Below are positions 38,656-47,566 of a stretch of 64,000 nucleotides of DNA, piece by piece. The position numbers were made by a program, and so were the translations under genes. The DNA is taken from positions 1-64,000 of the forward strand of contig JANQQM010000060.1 in assembly GCA_028289365.1 (NCBI GenBank), read 5' to 3'. Under the pieces are notes generated by a model that was given only the letters and a program-made list of their open reading frames with translations, was not told where the DNA came from and ran no database searches. Origin of the DNA: Salaquimonas sp. (GTDB lineage: Bacteria; Pseudomonadota; Alphaproteobacteria; Rhizobiales; Rhizobiaceae). Each line of letters starts with the position of its first letter. The stretch's first letter is position 1.

Positions 38656-40372
38656 GCCTATTGGGAGGGTCGTTCGTAAACGCTGCGCGATCTATACGCG
38701 CAAGTCGACCGAGGAAGGCTTAGATCAAGCCTTCAACTCGCTTGATGCCCAACAGGAAGCCTGTGCCGCTTATGTGGCCTCACAAAAGCATGAAGGTTGG
38801 TTGCTATCTGAGAGGCCCTATGACGATGGCGGACTGTCGGGTGGTTCCATGCAGCGCCCTGCCCTATTGGCCTTGTTAGAAGACATCAAAGAAAAGCGCG
38901 TCGATATTGTCGTCGTCTACAAGGTAGATCGTCTCACCCGATCGCTTGCCGACTTTGCCAAACTGACTGAGTTATTTGATGCCCATGGTGCCTCCTTCGT
39001 CTCGGTAACCCAACAGTTCAACACCTCAACTTCCATGGGTCGACTGACTTTGAATGTACTGCTGTCCTTTGCTCAGTTTGAACGCGAAGTTGCCGGCGAG
39101 CGTATCCGCGATAAGATTGCGCTATCGAAACAGCGCGGTATGTGGATGGGCGGTCTTCCGCCTTTGGGATATGATCCAAAAGATAAGCAGCTCGTGGTCA
39201 ATGCCTGCGAAGCCAAAACGGTTCGTCATATCTATCAGAGCTATCTCGATTGTGGTTCGCTGGTTGAGCTCAAAGACAAACTCGATAACGAAGGTGTCGT
39301 CTCAAAGAAGCGCCACTTCGAGAACGGCAAGACATTCGGCGGTGTACCGATCACGCGAGGGGCGCTGTACCAGATCCTGCGTAATCGGATCTATCGTGGC
39401 GAAATTGCCCATCGTGGCCAGATCTACCAAGGCAATCACAAAGCGATTGTCGATCCCGATTTGTGGGATCAGGTGCAGGCTAAATTGATTGAGAGAGGAC
39501 GACGCGCCAGAACCAATACCGACAGATCGAAGGACAATGAGGTAACCAAACTAATGCCAGCTTTGCTCACTGGGTTAGTATTTGATGCCCAAGGCAATCG
39601 TCTGACACCGACACATACCAAGAATAGAGGCAAACGCTACTGCTACTATGTCTCTGCATCGCTGGTACGCGGAAAGAAAGCGACCGATGGCATCCGTATC
39701 CCGGCTGCCGATCTGGAACAATTGGTACTGAACAAACTTGCCAAAAGACTGCGCGATCCAAGCTGGTTGACTATTCACTTCGGCGCCAAGCTAGAAGCAC
39801 ACCAAATCGAACGGCTGATTAAGGGTGGTCAGACGCTATCCGAACGCTTCTTGCAACACGACCAAAACCTGGTCCGTGCTCTGATCGATCGGGTCATCAT
39901 CGAAAAGCCGTCAATCATCATCTGGCTAAAGGCCGACACCATAATCGAGCAATTGACAGCAATTGAACATTCATTGGTCTGCATCGAACCTGTCGAAGAA
40001 ACCATTGTGATCAAGATTGACGCTCACAGATTGCGCTGCGGCAAGCAGGTCAAATTAATCATCGGTGATGCTCGAGCTGATCGGCACCAAATCGATGACA
40101 TACTTCTAAAACTCATAATCGATGCTAGACGCTGGTTTGAAGAACTAAAATCTGGCAAGCGCCACTCTATTGCGCATATCGCGCGGGTGGAAAAACGAGA
40201 GCAATCCGACATCAGTCGCAGCCTGTCACTTGCATTCCTGGCACCAGATATTGTCGAGATGATCGTGACGGGCACCCAGCCTTTGACGCTGACAACTGAG
40301 AGGCTAAGAGCTGCGCGGCCTCTACCACCAAGCTGGTCCAAACAACGTAGCATACTGCTCGACCAGTCTTGA
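38648..40372 (+). CDS. Large serine recombinase (resolvase + recombinase domain)
   Basis: A 574-residue site-specific recombinase. The N-terminal resolvase domain has the catalytic Ser in AIYTRKSTEEG and the arginines of VYKVDRLTRS; the PF07508-type recombinase domain follows (GMWMGGLPPLGYD, ITRGALYQILRNRIYRGEI), then a helical C-terminus. Intact, so probably still active. Same operon as DUF3489 and DUF2924. Its attachment sites could not be identified by eye. Confidence 0.93.
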   Translation: MDKPIGRVVRKRCAIYTRKSTEEGLDQAFNSLDAQQEACAAYVASQKHEGWLLSERPYDDGGLSGGSMQRPALLALLEDIKEKRVDIVVVYKVDRLTRSLADFAKLTELFDAHGASFVSVTQQFNTSTSMGRLTLNVLLSFAQFEREVAGERIRDKIALSKQRGMWMGGLPPLGYDPKDKQLVVNACEAKTVRHIYQSYLDCGSLVELKDKLDNEGVVSKKRHFENGKTFGGVPITRGALYQILRNRIYRGEIAHRGQIYQGNHKAIVDPDLWDQVQAKLIERGRRARTNTDRSKDNEVTKLMPALLTGLVFDAQGNRLTPTHTKNRGKRYCYYVSASLVRGKKATDGIRIPAADLEQLVLNKLAKRLRDPSWLTIHFGAKLEAHQIERLIKGGQTLSERFLQHDQNLVRALIDRVIIEKPSIIIWLKADTIIEQLTAIEHSLVCIEPVEETIVIKIDAHRLRCGKQVKLIIGDARADRHQIDDILLKLIIDARRWFEELKSGKRHSIAHIARVEKREQSDISRSLSLAFLAPDIVEMIVTGTQPLTLTTERLRAARPLPPSWSKQRSILLDQS

Positions 40373-40824
40373 GCACACTACCAAGCCATGCGGGCATTCT
40401 GACCGACAGAGACTTGGACGCCTATTCCCTGGCTTTTTGCTAATTATCTTTGATCTGACTGCCAAGTCATGTGGTCATGAAGGCCGCAAACCCCTGATAA
40501 CTCTACACAAGCCGGCAGAGACCGCAAAATCGGCTAATTATGTAGGACTGTTTGGCTGTGCTTGCAGTCGAGAGCGAACCGCTCTCCGGTGTTTTGCCTG
40601 TAAAAACAGGGAAAAAACAGGGAAATAACGCGATATTGGGGCTTTTCGGCCGATCTGCGTCGATCAACGCATTGAGAACACTGCATTCCATTAGATAGTT
40701 CCCGTGAGAATTTAACAGGTGTATTTCCCCGATTAACACGGCAGTATTTGCATCGAACTGGTACGGGAATGGTGCCGCTTGATTAAGAATATTCGCAAAA
40801 TCGGCACTGTATCGGCCGTCGTAA
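40373..40824. other. Non-coding stretch after the recombinase
   Basis: No gene recognised in 452 bases. It contains a short direct repeat (ACAGGGAAAA / ACAGGGAAAT at about 40606-40626) and the related AACAGGTGTATTTCCC near 40715. Repeats of this kind are frequent beside recombinase genes, but I can assign no role. Confidence 0.4.
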
Positions 40825-41031
40825 CTAGCGCTTAAATAACTGTTCTATATCGATATTTAGCGCTTTGGCGATACGTTCCAATACTTCGACTGACGGATTG
40901 CGGCGGCCACGCTCAACACCACTTAGATAGGTTTGATGGATTTCGGCACGATGTGCCAGCTCCTCCTGCGACAGGTCTTTTTCCCGGCGCAGACGCTGGA
41001 CGTTAACTCCGACTCGCTTTTTTGCCTCCAT
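40825..41031 (-). CDS. Small XRE-family HTH regulator, controller-protein-like
   Basis: A 68-residue protein that is essentially one HTH_3 domain: VQRLRREKDLSQEELAHRA, then TYLSGVERGRRNPSVEVLERIAKAL. Size and sequence style match the controller (C) proteins of restriction systems as well as small phage-type regulators. It is divergent from a GIY-YIG nuclease-like gene, with two quasi-palindromic repeats between and over the starts. Confidence 0.9.
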   Translation of the reverse strand: MEAKKRVGVNVQRLRREKDLSQEELAHRAEIHQTYLSGVERGRRNPSVEVLERIAKALNIDIEQLFKR

Positions 41032-41069
41032 CCAGCCAGATGGGCGGCCAGATCAAGGATTTATCCATA

Positions 41070-41171
41070 GACTATAAGTTATAATTGAGCATCAATGCAT
41101 AATTGCTAGCAAAACACGAACCGGACGATGAGGTTCATAAGAACATGCGATCAATATTATGACTTATAATC
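41070..41171. promoter_or_regulatory. Paired quasi-palindromic repeats, candidate operators of the XRE regulator
   Basis: Repeat 1, 41070-41085 (GACTATAAGTTATAAT), is the reverse complement, with 2 of 16 mismatches, of repeat 2, 41156-41171 (ATTATGACTTATAATC). Each is itself an imperfect palindrome with 7-base arms. Repeat 2 covers the ATG of the nuclease-like gene, so binding there would block its expression directly. No other gene-associated copy was seen. Confidence 0.55.
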
Positions 41172-41737
41172 TAAGTAACGGCCGTTCAGAGCTCCTGGCG
41201 CCAAATTGTCTGTTGCCAGCCAGAGATGTTATTGCCGATGACAACCTGATCCCAAAACTGGCGGGAATATATGCTTGGTGGTTCCGCGATGCACCATCAA
41301 AAATACCACAGATAGGAACGGACAGCCGTGACGGTTATCATTTGCTGTATGTTGGTATTGCGCCCCGTCGGCCAAGCCGGGCCGGGATTGAAAGTCGGAG
41401 CAATCTGCGCAAACGGATCCTAAAGTGCCATCTCGGTGGCCAGATCGGCAATTCCACATTGCGACTCTCATTGGCAGCACTGCTTACTGAAGAACAGAAT
41501 TTCAGCATCTCACGGCGCCCAAGCGGAAAACGGCAGATGAGCAAGTCAGACGAGACCAAACTCACCGATTGGTTATCAAGCAATGCCGCACTATCCTTCA
41601 TGACCTGCAATGCACCGTGGGAGATTGAAAAAGATCTGCTTACTTCGGATCTGGCACTACCGCTGAACATTGCCGGGTCGAAGCACTCCTTTCGTACCAC
41701 CTTGACCCGGATGCGGTCGCAATGCGCAATTGCGTAG
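41159..41737 (+). CDS. GIY-YIG nuclease superfamily protein
   Basis: A 192-residue protein with AGIYAWWF (GIY) near residue 35 and LLYVGIAP (YIG-like) near residue 62, then SNLRKRILKCHLGGQIGNSTLRLSLAALL containing the family Arg and a downstream C-terminal helix region. The closest style is the stand-alone GIY-YIG proteins with YVGIAP...GNSTLR; some GIY-YIG enzymes are type II restriction nucleases. No ribosome site precedes the ATG, so a leaderless message is possible. No methyltransferase is adjacent. Confidence 0.8.
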   Translation: MTYNLSNGRSELLAPNCLLPARDVIADDNLIPKLAGIYAWWFRDAPSKIPQIGTDSRDGYHLLYVGIAPRRPSRAGIESRSNLRKRILKCHLGGQIGNSTLRLSLAALLTEEQNFSISRRPSGKRQMSKSDETKLTDWLSSNAALSFMTCNAPWEIEKDLLTSDLALPLNIAGSKHSFRTTLTRMRSQCAIA

Positions 41738-41851
41738 AGGCAAGACACGCAGTCTGATAGTTCAATTGTGTGATCTGATCAGTTTTTATAGCTGCTCCTG
41801 GTATGAAGGCATTAAGAAGCAAATGGCTAGGTGCGATACAGGAGGCACCCC

Positions 41852-42433
41852 ATGACACTGACGATCCGAAAGGCGACACCGGACGATGCACCCATACTTG
41901 TGCGCGTTGTCGACATGGCAAGTGAGGGAGTGGTGCCTACGCTCTGGGCTGAGATGGCCCCTCCGAATATGGACGGCATCGGTGTCGGGCGCGCGATGGT
42001 TGCCGCAAAGGACGGTGAATTCAGCTATCGAAACGGGTTCATCGCCGAACACGATGGTATGAAACTGGGCGGACTAATCGGTTACGTCCTACCGACCACG
42101 CCGCAGCCAGTAGGGCCCGACATTCCCGAGGTATTTGTCGGTGTCGAGGAACTCGCGCAGCTCACACCGGGTTATTGGTACATCAATTTTATGGCAGCCG
42201 TGCCTGAAGGGCGACGGCAAGGTGTGGGCGCTGCCCTGCTGAACGAGGCTGAGGAGCAGGCACGAGAAGGTTCTTGCCCAGGTCTCGCGCTGATCGTAGC
42301 CGCCACAAACGAAACCGCCATAAGCATCTACCGGCGGGCGGGGTACACTGAGCGTGCACGGCGGCCGTTCGACCTGTCTGACTATGGCGAAGATCCAACA
42401 GAAGCAGTGCTGATGGTGAAGGAGCTCGACTAG
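41852..42433 (+). CDS. GNAT family N-acetyltransferase
   Basis: A 193-residue acetyltransferase. N-terminus LTIRKATPDDAPILV; the acetyl-CoA loop is VPEGRRQGVGAALLNEAEEQA (R/Q-x-x-G-x-G/A type), then ALIVAATNETAISIYRRAGYTE. AGGAGG stands 6 bases before the ATG at 41852. Substrate unknown; an isolated gene with no operon partner. Confidence 0.9.
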   Translation: MTLTIRKATPDDAPILVRVVDMASEGVVPTLWAEMAPPNMDGIGVGRAMVAAKDGEFSYRNGFIAEHDGMKLGGLIGYVLPTTPQPVGPDIPEVFVGVEELAQLTPGYWYINFMAAVPEGRRQGVGAALLNEAEEQAREGSCPGLALIVAATNETAISIYRRAGYTERARRPFDLSDYGEDPTEAVLMVKELD

Positions 42434-42667
42434 CTATCTGAGCACCAACGAGTGTGAATTTCGGTCTCTGCCTGTCTTGACAATACGTGCTGTCCGAAAA
42501 CGGTCATTAGCACGGTTGCAGCAAATTGCAGAAAAGTTCACGAGTTGACTTCGCATGTGACCAAAACAGTGCCGATTGTAATGCGATGCAGCGAAGTTCT
42601 GTTTAGAGCCCAACTTACTCATTCGTCGGTGTGCAGCGAACGGCTGCTTTCGAATGCCAATGCACGA

Positions 42668-43075
42668 TTAGGGATGCATCTTCGCGCCCTTGGTTATCTT
42701 GTCGACGGTCTTTTTGTCATGACGGAGCGCAAGGCCAACAAGGTTCAGGTTTTCCGTCCCGAATTCTTTGACCGCGGCGCGATTTGCAGCGTCATGACCA
42801 GTCTTGAACATGTCCTCAATATAGATCGCCATATCGACGCCTCGGGTAAGCGCGCGCGCGTGGATCTTTTTCAAACCCGCCCCATCCGTAGCGAGCACGA
42901 TCATCGGTTGAACGATCAGGGGGCGATAGGTCTGCCCGTCCGCATCCTCATAACTTTCACCAAGAAGGTTGGTGTCCGCGCCTAAGACGCCGCTGGTCAG
43001 GAACGCTGTAACATTCAGCTTCTGCCAGACCAGCAGATCGTTTCGCACGACCAGCGCGATTTTCGTGTCAAACAT
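42668..43075 (-). CDS. DUF2000 family protein
   Basis: A 135-residue protein from the ATG at 43075, preceded by AGGAGC. It reads MFDTKIALVVRNDLLVWQKLNVTAFL, the DUF2000 signature (start of a YbaK/PTH2-like fold), with GRGVDM-like TRGVDMAIYIEDMFKTGHD. Divergent from the Lrp-type regulator at 43205, a common pairing for this family, suggesting that it is the regulator's target. Function unknown. Confidence 0.8.
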   Translation of the reverse strand: MFDTKIALVVRNDLLVWQKLNVTAFLTSGVLGADTNLLGESYEDADGQTYRPLIVQPMIVLATDGAGLKKIHARALTRGVDMAIYIEDMFKTGHDAANRAAVKEFGTENLNLVGLALRHDKKTVDKITKGAKMHP

Positions 43076-43204
43076 GAGAGCTCCTGACAATACTCACGAG
43101 TTTCTACCGTTGACCGAATAAAATCTGGCCAACTCGTTAAATATAAGGATATTATGTGGATGCGTCAGCCGCAAACGAAGCATTTCCGGTATGAGGGACT
43201 TGAG

Positions 43205-43678
43205 ATGGATTTGGACCGAACAGATCGACGAATTCTTGCACTTCTTTCGAAGAACGTTCGGATCACCAATAAGGAGCTGGCCGATGCGGTGGACTTATCG
43301 CCATCAAGCGTGCACGAGAGAACCAAGCGTCTCTTCAGCAGCGGAATAGTTTCAGGTGCTCATCTCGACATCGATCTTGGTCAGTTGGGCCTCTCAATGA
43401 AGGCACTCTTGTTCGTCCAGATGTCGGAACATGAGAAAACCAACCTCGATTCCTTTGTCCAAGATGTGCTGGAGTTCGCCGAGGTCCGTTCAGCGTGGAT
43501 GATCAGTGGGAGGTTTGATGCAATCGTCGAATTGGTAACACGAGATACGACACATCTGCATCGTGTCGTGGTTGAGAAGTTCTCCTCACGGGAAGAGGTT
43601 CATCGGATCGAAACATCGATTGTTTTCGATGGCGCTGAGCAACACGACCTTTCTGCCGTGCTGGAGCTCAGCACCTAA
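43205..43678 (+). CDS. Lrp/AsnC family transcriptional regulator
   Basis: A 157-residue protein from the ATG at 43205 (GAGGG 8 bases before it). N-terminal AsnC HTH: LDRTDRRILALLSKNVRITNKELAD, PSSVHERTKRL; C-terminal RAM ligand domain with SAWMISGRFDAIVELVTRD. Divergent from the DUF2000 gene, which it probably controls. Confidence 0.92.
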   Translation: MDLDRTDRRILALLSKNVRITNKELADAVDLSPSSVHERTKRLFSSGIVSGAHLDIDLGQLGLSMKALLFVQMSEHEKTNLDSFVQDVLEFAEVRSAWMISGRFDAIVELVTRDTTHLHRVVVEKFSSREEVHRIETSIVFDGAEQHDLSAVLELST

Positions 43679-43990
43679 GAACCTGATCGGACTGCAGGCT
43701 TTGACCTGAGAAAGCGGACATCAAGCCAAAGGCAGCAAAGTACGCACACCGGACGTACGTGTATACCGAATCTGTGGAATTTGACTAAGTGACGACATTG
43801 AACCCGAATTTCTCGGTGTTCCTGTTGCAGCAAATGTCGGGTATTGCCAATGCTGTTAGCTAACGGCTTCGCGCGGAAACTCTGGTCTCAGGGAAACTGA
43901 GCGGTTGGGGCGACGTACCATTATCGCCAATTTAGTGATGCGCCTGGAGCCAAAGCCGTATTGAGCCAGCGGCAGAAGCGCATCGATTGT
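43679..43990. other. Intergenic region between the Lrp gene and the first ABC operon
   Basis: No gene seen. It is flanked by two convergent genes' ends. It contains an imperfect inverted repeat ACACCGGACGTACGTGT at about 43745-43762 but no T-tract. Nothing else stands out. Confidence 0.35.
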
Positions 43991-44965
43991 CTACAACCGT
44001 GAGGATGAAAGCCTGATCAAAGCCCAACGCAAAATCATGACTAGCACAAGCAGAGCACCCCATAGAGCGGTTGAAAGGTGCTGGTTTGCGCCGAGACCAT
44101 TCAGTCCCGACGAAACCAACTGCAATATCAATACAGCCAAGAAAACGCTCGATACGCGGCCAAAACCACCAAATGGATGGACTGCGCCGAGAAAGCATGC
44201 CAACACACTGATCAGCAGATATGACTCTCCGTGACCGACCCTGACAGAATTAAACCGAGCGGTCATTATTATTCCAGCAACAGCACAGAGGACACCGGAC
44301 GCTGCATAAATCCATATAAGGGCACGTTTCGTTGCCAAGCCCGAAAATTCTGAGGCCCTGATATTTGAGCCAATCATATAGATCGTAAACCCAAGCGGAG
44401 TTTTTGCCATAAACAGGTGGCAGATAATTGATGCAGCAACAAAGACAGCAAGTGGGATTGGTACTCCAATAACTGTCCCATATCCAAGAAACTGAAAATT
44501 TGAAGCTAATCCGGAAATGTCTCCGCCGCGTGTAATAAATTCACCCAATCCCTGCAAAAAAATCATCATGGACAGTGTGACCATGATTGGGTGAATGCCA
44601 AAATAGGCCACTATTGTTCCCATCGCCGCGCCAAATGCGAAACCAATTGTCAGTGCCAATAGGCACGCGAATACCACTACAATCAACGGAGCCTCGCCAC
44701 CGGCATAGCCAACGAGGAACCAAGCCAAAACAATCCCACAAATGTTTGCAAGAATCGTATTTGCGAGGTTCAGTCCACCCGATACTATCGGTATGAACAT
44801 CGCCAGTGTCAGCAACCCGAGCTCGGGCAGCTGAACTGCCATGGAAAGAACAATTTGGGTAGACCAAAAGCCCGGATTCAAAATTTCAAAAACCACTGCC
44901 AGTAACAGATAGATCAGCAAGAACCCCAAAATCTCCCTGATCGCGCGGTTACCAATCTTAATCAT
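43991..44965 (-). CDS. Sugar ABC transporter permease (RbsC/LsrD-type)
   Basis: A 324-residue, eight- to ten-helix inner-membrane permease of the BPD_transp_2 family, with the coupling helix region GSNIRASEFSGLATKRALIWIYAASG and the closing CFLGAVHPFGGFGRVSSVFLAV. It overlaps the preceding permease by 4 bases. Two permeases plus one double ATPase and one binding protein is the Lsr/Rha arrangement. Confidence 0.9.
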   Translation of the reverse strand: MIKIGNRAIREILGFLLIYLLLAVVFEILNPGFWSTQIVLSMAVQLPELGLLTLAMFIPIVSGGLNLANTILANICGIVLAWFLVGYAGGEAPLIVVVFACLLALTIGFAFGAAMGTIVAYFGIHPIMVTLSMMIFLQGLGEFITRGGDISGLASNFQFLGYGTVIGVPIPLAVFVAASIICHLFMAKTPLGFTIYMIGSNIRASEFSGLATKRALIWIYAASGVLCAVAGIIMTARFNSVRVGHGESYLLISVLACFLGAVHPFGGFGRVSSVFLAVLILQLVSSGLNGLGANQHLSTALWGALLVLVMILRWALIRLSSSRL

Positions 44966-45966
44966 GAGCCGGACCCAAATTTACGAAGGCCTTTTGCAAG
45001 TAAGCTCGAGAACGGACGGCTATATCCCACTATTGCCATCAGTATCACGGCACCAACGATCATCCGATAAGCATAAGGCGAGGCACCCACAAGATTTAAT
45101 CCACTCTGGGTTATCGTAATCACCAAGACGCCTAAAACCACGCCAAGGACGCTACCGCTTCCTCCGCCAAGCCTGGCCCCTCCGAGCACAGCCGCTGCTA
45201 GGACGTCGAGCTCCCTTCCATAAAGAGCATTGGGCACTACCTCTTGCGCATAGTGCACTTGAACAATCGCACCAATTCCGACCATTAGTCCAAGCCAACC
45301 GTAGGCAATCAGATATGTCCTTGTGATATCGATTCCGACCCTTTCGGCAGCTAACAAACTATCGCCAAAAGCATAGATCTGCCGACCCAGGTTCGTACGA
45401 GCCAACAAGAGCCACGTTGCGATGACCGCGAAAAACATAACGACCACCGGTAGGGTGAGCTCTGTCCAAACTCCTTTTTCTGACTGATGTTCCCAGAGTA
45501 TTAATCTATCTGTCCACCAGGCCGGTAAATTATATATTGAGGTTCCACGTGTAAAAAACATCAGCAAACCAAAATATATATTGAAAGTTGCTATGGTAAC
45601 TACGATGGAAACTATCCTGAATTTCATAATAATTCCGGCATTGATCCAGCTAAGAATGACGCCAACAGCCACACCTGAAAATACAGCGATAGCCCAGTTT
45701 CCCCCGCCAATGCTCACCATCAGTGATGCGGTGACATATTGAACAACCGAACAAGCAACAGCAAACGAGATATCAATACCGCCTGCAAGGAGCACAACAA
45801 GAAGACCAACGGCGAAAATAATGTTTAGGCTGCTCACGTTCAAAATGCTCATGAGATTGTTGGAGGTCAGAAATTGATTGCTCAGGGATTGGATAACAAT
45901 CACTTGAAGCAAAATGACAACCAGTAGAGACTTCTCAGCGACTCCCAGACGAACAAACTTACCCAT
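44962..45966 (-). CDS. Sugar ABC transporter permease (RbsC/LsrC-type)
   Basis: A 334-residue permease from the ATG at 45966 (MGKFVRLGVAEKS), which overlaps the ATPase stop by 8 bases; an in-frame start 7 codons upstream is less likely. Family motifs are GGIDISFAVACSVVQYV, IYAFGDSLLAAERVGIDITRT and VLGGARLGGGSGSVLGVVLG. Partner of the permease encoded next. Confidence 0.9.
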   Translation of the reverse strand: MGKFVRLGVAEKSLLVVILLQVIVIQSLSNQFLTSNNLMSILNVSSLNIIFAVGLLVVLLAGGIDISFAVACSVVQYVTASLMVSIGGGNWAIAVFSGVAVGVILSWINAGIIMKFRIVSIVVTIATFNIYFGLLMFFTRGTSIYNLPAWWTDRLILWEHQSEKGVWTELTLPVVVMFFAVIATWLLLARTNLGRQIYAFGDSLLAAERVGIDITRTYLIAYGWLGLMVGIGAIVQVHYAQEVVPNALYGRELDVLAAAVLGGARLGGGSGSVLGVVLGVLVITITQSGLNLVGASPYAYRMIVGAVILMAIVGYSRPFSSLLAKGLRKFGSGS

Positions 45967-47470
45967 ATACAGCACGCTCCAAATCACTCACGGTGCAGTC
46001 TTGGGGAAAGTATTCACCCTTAATTTTTCCGCTACTAAAATGTAGAACTCGATCACAATTAAAGTACACCTCAGGTACTTCGTCTGAGATGATAATTATT
46101 GACATTCCGCTTTTGGCCAGATTGGCAACAATGCGAAATATGCTTGCCCTAGCGCCAACATCGACTCCGACAGTTGGGGCATCGAGAATAAGCACTTGCG
46201 GGTTAGTTGCGAGCCATTTTGCAATTGCAGCCCTTTGTTGGTTGCCACCCGAAAGCGTGTTGATCGCGTCTTCGGCGTTGCCAATCTTTATCTTCAGCTC
46301 TCTAACCCACGAAGAAACAATATCTGCCAGCGTTCGTCCTGAAAGGAACGGCCCTAGCATTGCACTCTTCAAAGAAGCCGCAACAATGTTCGACGCAATT
46401 GATTGTTCTTGTACCAAACCTAGCTGCAGCCGATCCTCGCTGAGGTAGGCAATACCACTAGAAATTGCCTCAATGTTTGAACGTAATCTTAGTCTCTTAC
46501 CGTTAAGCAACAACTTTCCGGAGTCAGGCCTCTTCATGCCGAACAGTGTTAGGGCCAATTCTGTTCGGCCAGCTCCCAAAAGACCTGTGAAACCCAAAAT
46601 CTCACCTCTCTGCAGTGACAGGCACACATCGTCGAATTCACCACGCCGACTGCAGCCTACTACCTGGAGAACAACCTCCGTATTTGCGCGTCTCACTCGT
46701 GGCGATTGGTTTGCGAATGTTCGGCCCGTCATGAGTTCAGATAAGCGAGACTGTGTCATCCCTTGAGTTGGAAAAACACCAACCAGCCTGCCATCGCGTA
46801 AGACGGTTACGCGATGTGAGATTTCTAAAACCTCTGCCAAGCGATGGCTTACAAACACTATTGAAATGCCCCGCTCAGAAAGCCTGCGGACAATTTCTGT
46901 CAGTTTTAGGGTTTCAGCATGTGTGAGTGAAGCATTTGCCTCGTCCATGATCAGAACACGGCAGTCTTGAGCCAATGCCCGCGCTATTGCGACAAGTTGG
47001 CGCTGAGAAATGGGAAGCGAACCCACTTTTTCTTCAAGTGGGATATCTACGCCAAGTTTGGAAAGGGCATCGTGAGCAATTGACCGAAGATTCTTGAGAT
47101 TTACTATCTTTGGATTGTTTCCCAAGATCTGCGTAATAGCGATATTCTCGTAAACTGTCATATGTGGAAACAGAGCTAGATCTTGCCAGATCGTTCCGAT
47201 CTTGACCGCCCGTGCTTCCAGAGGGGTCATCTCATCGACGTGTTCGCCCTCGACAAGTATTTTCCCATCAGGCGTCGGTTTGTAAACACCGGTCATAACT
47301 TTGATGAGAGTACTCTTCCCGCTACCGTTCTCTCCCGCTAGGCAGTGGATTTCTCCCGCTTCTAGCGAGAATTCGACACCATCCAGCGCTTTGACACCCT
47401 CAAAACGCACTGAAATATTCTGAAGCTGGACCAATGGGACCAGACATGGCTGGTCGCTGTGATTGACCAA
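45959..47470 (-). CDS. Sugar ABC transporter, duplicated ATP-binding protein (RbsA/LsrA-type)
   Basis: A 503-residue protein with two ABC domains. Domain 1: Walker A GENGSGKST, signature LPISQRQLVAIARAL (degenerate), Walker B VLIMDEANASL. Domain 2: degenerate Walker A GLLGAGRTE, signature LSGGNQQRAAIAKWL, Walker B VLILDAPTVGVDVGA. The start is TTG at 47470 with GGGAG 8 bases before it. In domain 1 the Walker B Glu is followed by A where most members have P (DEP), a small oddity. Confidence 0.92.
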   Translation of the reverse strand: MVNHSDQPCLVPLVQLQNISVRFEGVKALDGVEFSLEAGEIHCLAGENGSGKSTLIKVMTGVYKPTPDGKILVEGEHVDEMTPLEARAVKIGTIWQDLALFPHMTVYENIAITQILGNNPKIVNLKNLRSIAHDALSKLGVDIPLEEKVGSLPISQRQLVAIARALAQDCRVLIMDEANASLTHAETLKLTEIVRRLSERGISIVFVSHRLAEVLEISHRVTVLRDGRLVGVFPTQGMTQSRLSELMTGRTFANQSPRVRRANTEVVLQVVGCSRRGEFDDVCLSLQRGEILGFTGLLGAGRTELALTLFGMKRPDSGKLLLNGKRLRLRSNIEAISSGIAYLSEDRLQLGLVQEQSIASNIVAASLKSAMLGPFLSGRTLADIVSSWVRELKIKIGNAEDAINTLSGGNQQRAAIAKWLATNPQVLILDAPTVGVDVGARASIFRIVANLAKSGMSIIIISDEVPEVYFNCDRVLHFSSGKIKGEYFPQDCTVSDLERAVYG

Positions 47471-47566
47471 GAAACCACTCCCAATGTTCTCAAAATCAAA
47501 GAAGAACCACCGCCGGCCCTGGGTTAAACAGTTCCAAAACCAGCGATGGCGTCTTGGGAGGAGCGC

